In this document: piece after piece, positions 43,435 to 54,568 of the stretch
Layout: each line of letters opens with the position of its first letter
Numbering within the stretch: position 1 is the first letter of the stretch
Program-made: the position numbers and the translations under genes
Notes under the pieces: model-generated
What the model saw: the letters and a program-made list of their open reading frames with translations, nothing else
What the model was told of the DNA's origin: nothing
Database searches by the model: none
Source: Sesamum alatum
Lineage: Eukaryota > Streptophyta > Magnoliopsida > Lamiales > Pedaliaceae
Assembly (NCBI GenBank): GCA_034509735.1
Contig: JACGWO010000005.1
Coordinates: 22,500,383 to 22,564,382 of the forward strand
Length of the DNA stretch: 64,000 nt
Direction: 5' to 3'

Positions 43435-43452
43435 CAATAATAAGTCAATCGA
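43435..43452. repeat. LINE-1 target-site duplication, right copy
   Basis: CAATAATAAGTCAATCGA, identical to 13757-13774. Confidence 0.92.
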
Positions 43453-43640
43453 GAGTAAATATCGATTTTTGTTCAGGTTTTTTAATTAATATCAACAAAT
43501 TTGGTGAATTATGACTAACGGATGGACATATTTGTTAGGTAGAAGCAAATCTCAGATGGACCAGATGTAATTTTTCAAAACACAAAAGGTTTATGTGTAA
43601 TTACACCAAAGCTCAGAAAAAAAAATATAAGTATTCCTAC
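43435..43640. mobile_element. MITE family M2, right part, split by LINE-1
   Basis: It starts with the duplicated target CAATAATAAGTCAATCGA and continues as in the complete M2 copy: GAGTAAATATCGATTTTT, TTTGGTGAATTATGACTAACG, GTGTAATTACACC. The far end near 43640 is worn. Confidence 0.8.
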
Positions 43641-43915
43641 ATAAAGATAATTTGAAACACGCTGAACTTAGCCATATTGACAAACATTCTGAATGTTTCT
43701 CTCTCTCCGAAAGACAGTGGAAAAGTGAAAATAAATAAAACCAGTCCTATTTGTTTTTTTATACACAGATCTTCAATTACTCCCTTTGTCCTTTAAGTCC
43801 TCATAAACAACTTCAAGTTCATTTGTCCATCAAATTGAGTGAAAACTGCAGAAACAGAACACAGTAAGGGAGAAGAAATTCGAGGTGTCATGACTGTCTT
43901 CTTTACTTAATTAAA
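43641..43915. other. short spacer without genes
   Basis: AT-rich unclassified sequence between two MITEs; nothing recognised. Confidence 0.4.
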
Positions 43916-44298
43916 AGCATAAATTATAGCTACCCACTTTGAAAAATAATTATGTAATTTCTAGATGGTACTGTAAAAATTACTTATTTTACCCTTATTG
44001 ATTTTTTTTTCTTTTTTAAAACAAAATGAAAAAAATGAGAGTGGATAAAATTAATAATCAATAGGGAATACTAGTCCAGAACAATATTTTAGCAAATTCT
44101 AAAAAATATATAACATTATAATTCATAATTCAAAAGAGCGTTTTAATCAATTCACCACAAAATTGGATAAAAACGTAACGAAATGGGCTCGTTGTAATAC
44201 AAACGATAAAATTAAGCGGGTATCTATAATATTTGAAACAATGATGAGATATTTGTAATTATGTCAAACATCAAAAGAGGTGGTTGTTATTTTATGCT
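43916..44298. mobile_element. long-TIR MITE, family M1, diverged copy
   Basis: The ends AGCATAAATTATAGCTACCC and TGGTTGTTATTTTATGCT mirror each other. Inner phrases (TTGAAACAATGATGAGATAT, TTTGTAATTATGTCAAACAT) match the right arm of the M1 copy at 9573-10002. Confidence 0.65.
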
Positions 44299-44739
44299 AA
44301 ATAAAATGGAATTTCGTATCTTCAGATCTTCATAGTTATAAGGGAGGAACAACTCTTATTTCTTTCAAGTTGTATAGATCATTGTGTTTTAAAGATAATC
44401 ATGGTAATTTTTGCTCTCGAGAATGAGAGTGCTCGGTTCCTCTTGATATGAGAATTGGAGAGATTTCCCAGCATGGTTCTCGGATGACAATAGTACACTT
44501 TTATTGAAACATTTTATCTTTGGCACTTCGGCGACCGGTGCTTATTATTAAGACTCTTTTCTAATCTTTTGCAAACCACTCTAATTAACCTTCCTTGTCA
44601 TTCTTTTCTTTGTCTTGTGCATACTGTTTTTTTGAGTTATTTGTCTTTACTGCAGTATTTGGACGAGTTTGGAAGGGTTTCGAGCATCCCTCAGTGCGGG
44701 ACCTGTCTCTCCAATACCTGAGTTTGTGGGGATGCCAGG
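44299..44739. other. probable LINE-2 5' UTR region
   Basis: No coding region is supported. The LINE-2 5' end must lie here or slightly upstream, but it cannot be located because the 3' end with its TSD is beyond the window. Confidence 0.35.
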
Positions 44740-46205
44740 GCAAGGATTGAACAAGATCTCATGAAAATGGGTAAATTGCTCCCCTTGACAGATGAGGAAA
44801 CAACAAAAGTGAATATCCCTGATGAAGTGTGAAAGTAGCCGCACGACATAAGTCTTATGGTGGTTAGGAAAATTCAATCGAGGAGATAGGTTAATTTTGA
44901 AGCCCTTAGGCTAGGTCTGTTACGTATGATGAATCCTGGAAGAGGTATGACAATGCGCAGTCTGAGTGAGGAAAGGTTTCTGATTTTTTTCAATCACAAG
45001 ATAGACAAAGCAAACGGGCTCTTTGAAAGCGGACCATGGATTTTCGACAAGTACTGACTGTACGCAATAATATTGGGATGGGAGAGAATCCAAATGACGT
45101 TCGTCTGGATACATGAGCCATCTCAGTCTTCATTCATGACCTTCCGTACAGCCAGAGATCACAGGAAATGGCAAGACATATTGGACAACTACTTGGTTTA
45201 ATGCAAGAGATAGAAAGGGAAGCGGGTTATTAGATTCTCTCTCAGCGATCAAGGTTAGAGTCAATCTGGATGTCACTAAACCTTTACATTGGGTTATGAA
45301 TCTGCAGTCACCAAATGGGGAGGAATTACAGTACGATTTAGGAATGCAAGGCTACCAAATTTTTATTTTTTATGTGGGCAGATAGGCCATATTTCCAGAG
45401 CTTGTGAAAAACAATATGAACAGGGATATAGCAGGATGGGATTGAATTTGCAGTATGGTACATGGTTAAGACATGACAACAGAACAAAACCAGCATCTGT
45501 AGGAAATAGTTTTCAATAAGATCAAACACCGTTGTTTGTCTTTTCGCCCGCATCATGTTGGAATAGTGCTATGGAATCACAGGATTTGTAAGGACCGGGT
45601 ACTTTTAGAAATTTCCAAACAAGAGATATCATCTCGACTGATCAAAATATGGCAACAAATCCCAGAGGAACTTGTACTAGAATGCGGGTTGAAGATGGAA
45701 ATAAATCGTTTTGGAAAGGAAATACAGGAGAAACATCAATGGAAGGCACTAAGTGGTCAAACTCTGATTCTATTCCCATAAAACACTTTTCGCAATCCCC
45801 TACCTACCATGCACATGCAATTAAATCCATGCACCACTACCCATCTAAAACTGAACCTATGCACCAACCCCTAATCAAAACAAAACCACTGGACCCCTTG
45901 CCACCACATGATCCCAACCTACTGCCATTGTCTGCGGACTGTTTTCATGCACGTGATACCCACAGGCTCACAAAACCAAAGAATACACCAATGACCCTAA
46001 ACCATACTAACATCATAAGCCTCTCCAATTCTTGCCACACAGTAACGACTATTGCTAAATCACCAACCCACAAACCTCAACACCTGGTCAGCTATCATCC
46101 ATACCTTTCGATAACACCCAGCCTTCCCTTGAACCTACTAAGGTAAACCTTGCCAAAGGTAAAACCTCCCTCATCATCACAGACACACACCAACAGACCT
46201 TTGAT
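44740..46205 (+). pseudogene. LINE-2 ORF1 (DUF4283 and zinc knuckle)
   Basis: The frame reads LLPLTDEETTKVNIPDEV and, after stops, VNFEALRLGL, EERFLIFFNHKIDKA and FESGPWIFDKY, a good match to the DUF4283 domain of plant LINE ORF1 proteins. The zinc-knuckle segment at 45349-45405 reads LPNFYFLCGQIGHISRAC. The canonical form is FC-x2-CG-x2-GH-x3-C, so the first Cys is Tyr here. A His/Pro-rich C-terminal region follows (45649-46146). Many stops and frame changes occur. Confidence 0.75.
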
Positions 46206-46458
46206 TTGAACCTATGATCCCAACTAGCGAGCTGGTTACTATGTTGTTTCCTCAACAGTCAAATGACATTTTGGTTTCTAAAAGTAGGCGAACGGATACT
46301 AAGAGCCTGAACAAGAAGCAAATTTCAGTTTCTAATAAAAGAGCTTCACAGGACCCTCACGCTATGTAGGTTGTGTTTGACAAAGAAATTGGGCTAGAGA
46401 AACAGGGTACATCCATCACCAATTTGGCGGAGGCTACTGGGCAGCCCCGCCGATTAGT

Positions 46459-47623
46459 ATGAGTTGCTTAGTGTGGAACTATCAAGGTTTGAGGGATTCC
46501 TGGACAGTTCCGCAACTCGATAATATGATTTGAGGACAAAATCCCTCCCTGGTATTCCTTTCAAAAACCAGATGTAAGCAAAAAACTATTGAGTCACTAA
46601 AGAGAAAGTGGAACTTGAATGGTGTGAGTTGGTCTGGTTGTGTTGTGGGATAATGAATGGGGTAGTTCAACTGCAAAGTATGAATTCCAGTCATATTGAT
46701 GTGCACATCATTAAATCAGAGACAAAGACTAAATTGCGATTTACAGGAGTGTATGGGGAGCCGAAAGTACGAAATAGGAAGAACTTTTGGCAACTGTTAC
46801 AAAAACAAAGTGAAAAATCGGAGCTACGTTGGGTATGCATGGGAGATTATAATGAAATTCTCTTTGAAGAGGAAAAACAGGGCAGACGTGCAATTCCACA
46901 TTTCAGGCTAGCGGGCATTTCGAAAAACTCTACAAATATGCAGCTTGGTGGATATGGGTTATAACAGACATATTTTCACATGGTCTAACAATTGAATCGA
47001 ACCTTTCACGGTGAGGGAGAGATTAGATCGAGCATGTGCAATGGATAAATGGATCACGGTATTCCCAAAGTTCAGAGTGGACCATCCTAAAGCAACTCAA
47101 TCCGATCATGCGTCGATTATTTGCCGAATCAACCCACAGCCTAAGTGCAGGAATACGGAGCGTGCTCGTCCTGAAATATTCGAGGTGATGTGGATACAAA
47201 AAGCTGAATGCAAGGCAGTCACTGAGAGGTACTGAAAGTCGACTTCGGCAGGAGAGAATGAGTGTCATGCGGCAGTCAGTATTGATCAGTGCCGAGGGGG
47301 GTTACTGAATTGGAATAAGATGGCTTTCGAAAATATTGGAGATCGGATTAAGACACTTGAGGGCAAACTTAAGCTGCTCATAAAAGGGCGAGTGATGATG
47401 GAAACAAAAACAATTGAGTCCGAAACAAGGAGAGAATTGGATGAACTGAGAGCGAATGAGAATGTAAATGGCAGCAACGCAACAAGGTTGAGTGGCTTCG
47501 AAATGGGGACAGAAAAACGAAGTTCTTCCACGCTAGAGCATCAAAGTGAGAGGAGGATAAATGCAATTAATAAAATCAAAGATGGGAATGTTGAGTGGAT
47601 AGAGGAAAAAGAAAACATACAAG
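46459..47623 (+). pseudogene. LINE-2 ORF2, part 1: AP-type endonuclease
   Basis: The ATG at 46459 opens SCLVWNYQGLRDSWTV, the typical L1 endonuclease start, interrupted by a TGA near 46531. Later blocks read FTGVYGEPKVRNRKNFW, VCMGDYNEILFEEEKQG, TWSNN and VRERLDRACA with QSDHASI near the end of the domain, including the catalytic E, D, N and SDH motifs. The linker to RT (WNKMAFENIGDRIK to EEKENIQ) follows, and copia-C is inserted at 47624. The segment resumes at 56796. Confidence 0.82.
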
Positions 47624-49786
47624 TGTTGGAATAGGTGACCAGAAAGCCAATAGGTTTGGCAATTTGCAACCTATTCGACAACTTGATGTAGATGTAATAT
47701 TATTATGTGATGAATAAGATGAGTGTTCGTCACCAATGGTACCTTCTTTGCTGCGCTCATCTTACATTTGTTAAAACGTGTTTAACTTATATCGCAACAA
47801 AGCCCACAGACCATGGATAACAACTCGTCCAGTTGGGCCACGCATTGGATGGTGGTCATGAAACCAACTGATAAGAGTTGGGTCTGAAACGTTCCAAGTC
47901 GAGGACCTCGAGACAGGGCATCGAGAGTCCTATTGAGACTTGCGTCAAGAGTCGTGTTCATTGGATGAGTGTCGTGTTTCATCAGCGACAGGCGTCGGAC
48001 GCCTACACGATCTTGATGGGTCGGTCGACTAGGACTGACTCGCGGGGATCATCATATGGAAGACTTGGAGGCTTGGTCGGTATGATTGGCTTTCTCGGGT
48101 TCCGATAGTACGGGAGTAATCCTCAGACTTGAGGAATCATGGCATTCGCGTGCACAGGACGGCTGTATCTTGGATCTGGCGAGAGGTAATCATTATGTAA
48201 GATGATTATCATAAGCCTTGTCCAGTGCAGTCGGAATGTGTAGCGAGGACGGTGGATTCCAAGAAGAGGATCCGTCCCCCGTCAGTATGTGACACAGGTA
48301 TCTCCTATGCACTCGGAGACACGTTCATGCTGTTTGAAGCTATGACCACAATGGTTGGTCGAACAGGGAATGGTTTCCTGTGTTGACGCAATGAAGCATA
48401 CGTGGTCTCGAGTATTAAGCATAGATGCCTAGTCAAGGATGGGAACCGACGCCCAATTCCATACCATAGACAAAGGCCGGGAGACGGTAGACAGAAGGAT
48501 CGTACCCGTGCGGAATCGGCGCCTAAATGTTCATGCCAATTCACCTAGTCTCTAGTGCCATGGACCGTTACTAGACGGCCACCCATGGTAACAGGCCCTT
48601 GTGGGACACGGGCCCAAGTCTAGCTGAGGGTGAACCTAAAGGGTCACACAAAAATCACCGAGGAGGTTGAGAGATCGACTTTGAGTCAATCTCGAAGGAT
48701 AAAATAAGTAATTGGATTACTTGAGGGAAAGTCCATTGGATGGACGGGCCGATATTGTATCGGGCTTTCATTTAATCGGTAAACTGGATTTTCGATTAAA
48801 TATAGAAAGTTGAGACGTTGAGACGTTGGATCTTTTAATTGGATTAAAAGATCAACGGGAATAATTTAAGTGGACATTAAATTGGATTAATATTGGGTTC
48901 GTCGTAATTGGATTACGATAAAACCCGATCCGTTAAATTATACCCGAGAGGAGAAATAATTCCTAATTTGGAATAGGAAGAAGTTGGACTTCTTCTCTTA
49001 ATTAAATATGGCCGACATGCTCCCTTGGAGGAAGCAAAATCAGCCATGTTTCATGCTAGGTGGTATGTTGACTTGTCTCTTTTGGAAAGAGACAAATCAA
49101 CTCCAATCAAGCTCTTCCCTTTTGGTATGATTTGACCATACCATAAATTTTGGTAGGCTTGATTGAAGAATTGATGGTGATTGATTGGAATGAATCTAGA
49201 CATCCTTGGATGAACCTAGACACATTCCAATAATCACATTAATTATGTATATATATTAGAATATACTACACCAAGCATAAGTGATTCATTATTCATCTTT
49301 TTCTAGAAAAAAGAGAAGACAAAAATTCCTCTCCTCTCTCTCAAATTTCGTGCTCTCTCCCTCTCTCACACTTGTGTTCTTCACTTGATTTTGAATCAAG
49401 AAGAAGAACAAAATAAGTTTAAGAGAACACTAATTCATAGTGTTCTTCTCTTAAACCGATTCCTTCTAAACCCGTTCTTTTCTAGCAAGAAGAACGTGTG
49501 TTTCTTCCGGTGTGGTGTGGATCATCTTTGGAGAATCCATACGTTTAGATTTCGTGAGCATTCCGGAGAAGGAACAACGCAAGTACCCGGGAGCATACGC
49601 TAAACAATCAAAGGTAACGGTTTATTACGCTTTGATTGATTTCATTTATATATCTATGCCCTATGTGCTTAAATATATGTTTTAATTTTTACACATTCTA
49701 CATCGAACACCCGGTTGAGCACCCAAGGGTACACCCCTTGGGATTCGCGTATTTTGAATTTGATTTAAATTTACGCACAATTTCTC
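47624..49786 (+). repeat. copia-C 5' LTR, truncated at its 3' end
   Basis: It begins TGTTGGAATAGG and runs as in the 3' LTR until AATTTCTC at 49786, where sequence switches to the leader (ACTATCATCTCCCG, equivalent to copia-A 24728). It includes the U3 inverted repeats at 49067-49101 and 49124-49142, the latter with one T-to-C change, and TATA near 49247. Confidence 0.9.
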
Positions 49787-50311
49787 ACTATCATCTCCCG
49801 TATTTTCAGCCTCATGATGTTAAGGCTTGTTTTCTTTATTACCGATGTATTACTTTCAGTTGTAATGAGAGTAGATAGGATTGGTGAGGTTTCAATTTTA
49901 ATAAGCAATTGGAGTCGGAGACCCCAAGGAGGAGCATCAAGGCGTGAAACAAGAATCACTTCAAGGCCCATTGGAATGACAATGGGTTCATTATTATTGT
50001 AATAATTTAGGACCACCCTAGACAGACCATAGACTCACTGCGGGCTCAGTGGGTCGCATAGGTTGGGTTTTGATCATCCTAACAGGGGTATGCTATGTTT
50101 TATGCATGAGGCGTTTTTTTTTAATCGCTTTAAATATTGGATATTTATGCATGCTAAAACACCATAATGTGATGAGGTCTCGGTCATACTCAAACTATCA
50201 TTTGGTTGGACCAAATTAAATATTAGGCCCAGAACGGACTTGGATCAAAATGGTATTTTGATCTGTCCGAGCCTTCCATCCACGACAATGTGGTGAGGAA
50301 GCTACCACTAC

Positions 50312-50436
50312 CCAAGTGTGGTCTCACGAGTCGTGGCACACTTGGACTAGGGGAAAGCTGCACCACTGTTGTGAACAAAAAGACTGCGCTCGTTGTTTCC
50401 CTATCTCACGAGTCGTGGGGGGCGACAGTTTGAGGC
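50312..50436 (+). promoter_or_regulatory. copia-C leader twin hairpins with shared loop
   Basis: GTCTCACGAGTCGTGG at 50321-50336 lies between CCAAGTGTG and CACACTTGG arms. A second copy at about 50403-50419 (ATCTCACGAGTCGTGG, one change) lies about 82 bp downstream between CCC and GGG-rich arms. Same order and spacing as in copia-A. Confidence 0.6.
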
Positions 50437-50785
50437 ATGATTTGGTTGATGGGTCGGGCCCAACACTGAATAACATGGTTCGCTTGGAGTCCTCGGAACC
50501 ATGCGAATAGGTGAGGCAAAATATCTTGGGAATCTCATTGGATGAGAATGATATTGGATATCTCCCACGAGGTCTTCTTCATGTGGATCATAAAAGCGGG
50601 GCATGGAGATTACGCTTGTGGATCCCAAGCCCACTAGGAAATGGTTTCCCGAAACTCCACTTGAGAGTGGTGGACTTTCGTATAAATAGTGGGAGTGTTA
50701 AAGACTAAAAGACCAAGTCTTCAACTTGAACAATAATATTACCATCATCTGCTAATTTCTGCTTTACATTTTCATTAATGTAGAT

Positions 50786-51433
50786 ATGTCTAAGAACCCA
50801 TTAACCATGATTCTCGAGACTAACAAATTCAACGGAACGAACTACTCGGACTGGCTGAGAAACCTGAGGATTGTCCTCGGTTTCGAGAACCAAGGCTACA
50901 TCTTGGACGAGCCGCCATCGAGCGACTTATTGGAGGGGTCCACGCCTGAAGAACGTTTGACGTTCGAGAAATGGCATGAGGACAACCGGAAAGTACGCAG
51001 TATCATACTGGCTTCAATGTCTAACGACATCCAGAAGCAGTATGAGAGGCTAAACAACGTCTCCGCCATAATGCTCCGCATGAACGAGGTTTATGCGGTT
51101 CCGGATAGGCATATTAGATATGCCGCCACAAAAGCATTCTTTGGCACCAAGCTCGCTGAAGGAGCGTTTATACAGAGTCATGGGGTCAAGATGCTCTCCC
51201 TAGTGGAGAAACTCGAGGACCTTAAAGCTGGGCTTAACAATGACACATACATTGGTAGGAGAGGCTTCAACCTCCAAGGCGAATGGCAAGAGGGCCGGAC
51301 GCTGGAAGAGGAAGAAGGGCAAAGGGAAGACGGTTGCGGCCCCTGCTCGCGCTCCGGGCGTCCCTGTTGCTCCAGTTGGACCGAGCAAAGGGAAAGGGAA
51401 GGCTCGTGGTTCTCAACGGTCCAAGGCAAATAA
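50786..51433 (+). pseudogene. copia-C gag with internal deletion
   Basis: The ATG at 50786 begins MSKNPLTMILETNKFNG and matches copia-A gag almost residue for residue to LKAGLNNDTYI. There 146 bp present in copia-A (its 23118-23263) are missing; CAAT/ATTG is shared at the two breakpoints. The deletion shifts the frame, so residues after about 153 are nonsense, while the correct downstream frame continues at 51240. Capsid C-terminal parts are therefore lost. Confidence 0.85.
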
Positions 51434-52632
51434 TGTGTGCATGCATTTCCAAGGGAAAGGGCATTGGAAGAGGGAGTGTCCACAACTCCTCTCCAACCCA
51501 GGTATGATTGTGGTTGAAGTAAATATGATTGCTAATTCTGCTTCATGGGTATTGGATACCGGGTGTGGTGCTCACATCTGCAATGATTTGCAGGCACTGC
51601 AAAGAAGCAGAAGGCTAACCAAGGATGAGATGATCCTGAGGCTAGGCGATGGCAAGGCCGTTGTTGCGGAGGTCGTAGGATCACTAGAGTTAGCCATTAG
51701 TAGTCATGTTAGGATTGTACTGAACGACTGTTTCTATGTACCTAGCATGATTAAAAACATTTTTTCCATCCCGGTCCTTGATAAGAAGGGATATGAATTT
51801 ACCATCAATAAAAACGGTTTTTTCATTATCAAAAGATGGTATTTCTCATTTGCTTGGTACATTGGTCAACGGTCTGTACATACTTCAACAGTCTAATTGG
51901 ATTATGACTGCAGAACACAAACGAAAATGTGATGATCATAATAACGCACAGATATGGCATGCGAGGTTAGGTCATATCTCTAAAGATAGGATAAGAAGGT
52001 TGGTGGACTCAAAGAGTCTAGAAATAGACGATTTGGACAACCTACCGACTTGCGAATCCTGTCTAAAGGGAAAGATGACCAAGAAACCCTTTGTTGGACA
52101 AAGTACGCTAGCCAGTGGTCTGTTGGATTTGATCCATACAGATGTCTGTGGTCCACTAAATACTCAGGCTAGAGGTGGGTACTCGTACTTCATAACCTTT
52201 ACCGATGATCACTCACGGTATGGTTATGTTTACCTGATGAGGTACAAGTCTGAAGCCTTTGGAAGGTTTAAGGAATACAGACTTGAAGTAGAGAACCAAA
52301 CCGGTCGAAAGATCAAAGCCCTTCGGTCGGACCGAGGTGGAGAGTATTTGGGTGGTGAGTTTAATGATTATCTAAAAGAGAATGGGATTCTCTCTCAGTG
52401 GACCCCTCCTGGAACACCGCAGCTTAATGGTGTGTCTGAAAGGAGGAATCGGACCCTGTTGGACATGGTCCGATTCATGATGAGTTTTACCGAACTCCCC
52501 CTTTCCTTCTGGGGATACGCTCTTGAGACGGCGGCCAAAGTTTTGAACTTGGTGCCATCTAAAAAGGTATCCCAGATGCCATATGAGATATGGCATGGCA
52601 AGCCTGCCTCCTATAAATACTTGAAAGTGTGA
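51240..52632 (+). pseudogene. copia-C nucleocapsid, protease and integrase
   Basis: It reads GEASTSKANGKRAGRWKRKK, then the knuckle as CMHFQGKGHWKREC, in which the second Cys is Phe, then WVLDTGCGAHICND (protease). A frameshift lies near 51830. The following 284-codon frame has ARLGHISKDRIRRLVD, CESCLKGKMTKKPF, HTDVCGPL, FTDDHSRYGYVYLMRYKSE, LRSDRGGEYLG and NGVSERRNRTL, an intact D-D-E integrase core. It stops at 52630 where a Trp codon in YLKVWG has become TGA. Confidence 0.87.
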
Positions 52633-53284
52633 GGTTGCCCCGCATATGTCAAGAGATTAATGGGAGATAAACTGGACTCGAGGTCTAGTTTATGCAGGTT
52701 CATCGGCTATCCAAAAGAAACTGCGGGGTATTATTTCTATTGATCCCTCCGAGCAAAAGGTTTTTATCTCGCGAAACGCAGTGTTCTTGGAAAAAGGTTT
52801 TCCATTGGATAGTCGACGCGATGAGGTATTCCTTGAGGAATCAAGTGAGGCATCCCAAGAGGCGGCATTGACATCTGAGCCAGAAGTTCCCACTGATATT
52901 GTTCCAGTCCTCCGTAGGTCGGCCAGAGTATCCCATGCACCTGATAGGTATGGATTTCTGGGCCTGACCGGTCAGTTGGATAATGATCCGAAGACGTACG
53001 GAGAAGCGATGTCGGACATCGATTCGGACAAGTGGCTTGAGGCCATGAAATCCGAGATGGACTCGATGGGTACAAACAAGGTTTGGACCCTAGTAGATCC
53101 ACCCAAAGGGGTTAAACCCGTAGGGTGTAAATGGGTCTACAAACGTAAGCTTGGAGCTGACGGGGAGGTTACAACCTTCAAAGCCAGGCTTGTGGCGAAA
53201 GGTTACACTCAACGACCCGGGGTCGATTTTGAGGAAACCTACTCGCCCGTAGCAATGGCCAAGTCCATTTACTGCTTCCCATAG
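52633..53284 (+). pseudogene. copia-C integrase tail and reverse transcriptase start
   Basis: After the TGA the sequence reads GCPAYVKRL, IGYPKETAGYYFY and another stop, then a frame from 52781 with FLEKGFPLDSRR, PVLRRSARVSHAPDRYGF, MSDIDSDKWLEAMKSEMDS and the RT start [18 protein letters not shown] to [10 protein letters not shown] small deletion near 53270 removes the IRILLAIA codons and shifts the frame. Confidence 0.85.
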
Positions 53285-54467
53285 CAGCATGGTATGACTA
53301 TGAAATATGGCAGATGGACGTGAAAACGACCTTCCTAAACGGTTTCGTAGAGGAAGAGATCTATATGGATCAGCCGGAAGGTTTCACAACTGTTGGAGAA
53401 GAGCAGAAGGTCTGCCGTCTCCAAAGGTCCATCTATGGCCTCAAACAAGCTTCCCGAAGCTGGAACATACGTTTTCATGAAGTCATACGGGGATATGATT
53501 TCATCAAGAACGAGTCCGATCCTTGTGTATACAAGAAGATCAGTGGGAGCTCAGTTGCGTTTCTGGTGCTTTACGTGGATGACATCTTGCTCATTGGGAA
53601 TGATGCTAAGATGTTGGGTACCACTAAAGCTTGGTTGTCAATGCAATTCTCCATGAAGGATATGGGCGAGGCATCCTACATCCTTGGCATCAAGATCTAC
53701 AGGGATAGATCTAAAAGGATGTTAGGAATGGCCCAGTCCTCGTACATTGAGAAAGTCTTGAAGAGATTCAAGATGGAGAACTCAAAATGAGGATTCCTTC
53801 CTATGAGGCATGGAATTAAGTTATCCAAGAAGCAGTCTCCTAAGACTGATGAGGAGCTTAAAAGGATGTTGGACATCCCCTATGCTTCAGCCGTAGGTAG
53901 CATACAGTATGTTGTTCAATGCACTAGACCTGATGTGGCTTTCGCTTTGAGCGTAACTAGCCGATATCAGTAATGTGCCGGGAGGCACACTGGAGTGCAG
54001 TCAAGACTATCCTAAAGTACCTGAAAAGGACTAAGGACATGTTCTTGATCTACGGCGGTAGAGAGTTGATACTGGAAGGCTATAAAGACGCTAGCTTCCA
54101 GTCGGATGACGATGATGCCAAGTCTCAGCATGGTTTTGTATTTAGACTAAATGGTGGCGTGGTTACTTGGAAGGGTTCCAAGCAAGCTACCACGGCGGAC
54201 TCCACCATAGAGTTTTGAATACATAGCGGCTTTAGAAGCTACTAAGGAGTGGTTTGGTTGATGAGCTACATCCAAGGGTTGAATGTAGTACCTAGCATTG
54301 CTAAGCCTGTAATTATCTTTTATGATAACAACGAGGCGATAGCGCTAGCAAAGGAACCGAGATCTCATCATGATCCAAGCATATTCTTAAACGCTACCAT
54401 CTGCTTAGAGAGATGGATAGCAGGAGTGACGTTCGGTTGGACCGAGTCAGCTCCGCAGAAAACATAG
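53285..54467 (+). pseudogene. copia-C reverse transcriptase and RNase H
   Basis: The frame 53314-53790 has QMDVKTTFLNGF, YMDQPEGF, SIYGLKQASRSWN and the catalytic LYVDDILLIGND, then LGIKIYRDRSKRMLGMAQ. A TGA at 53788 replaces an Arg codon in the NSK-GFLPMRHG motif. RNase H follows in pieces: YASAVGSIQYVVQCTRPD, a stop at 53970, LEGYKDASFQSDDDDAKSQ, TWKGSKQATTADST and FYDNNEAIALAKEPRSHH up to 54467. The RT active site is intact but the chain is broken. Confidence 0.86.
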
Positions 54468-54554
54468 CAGATCCACTTGCTAAGCCCATGTTGCAAGTTG
54501 CCCACACTCACCATCTGAATAAGAGGTTTGAGGTCAATGGGTGATTGGCTTTAG

Positions 54555-54568
54555 GTCAAGTGGGAGAT
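54555..54568 (+). promoter_or_regulatory. copia-C polypurine tract
   Basis: GTCAAGTGGGAGAT directly before the 3' LTR, matching copia-A and copia-B. Confidence 0.85.
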
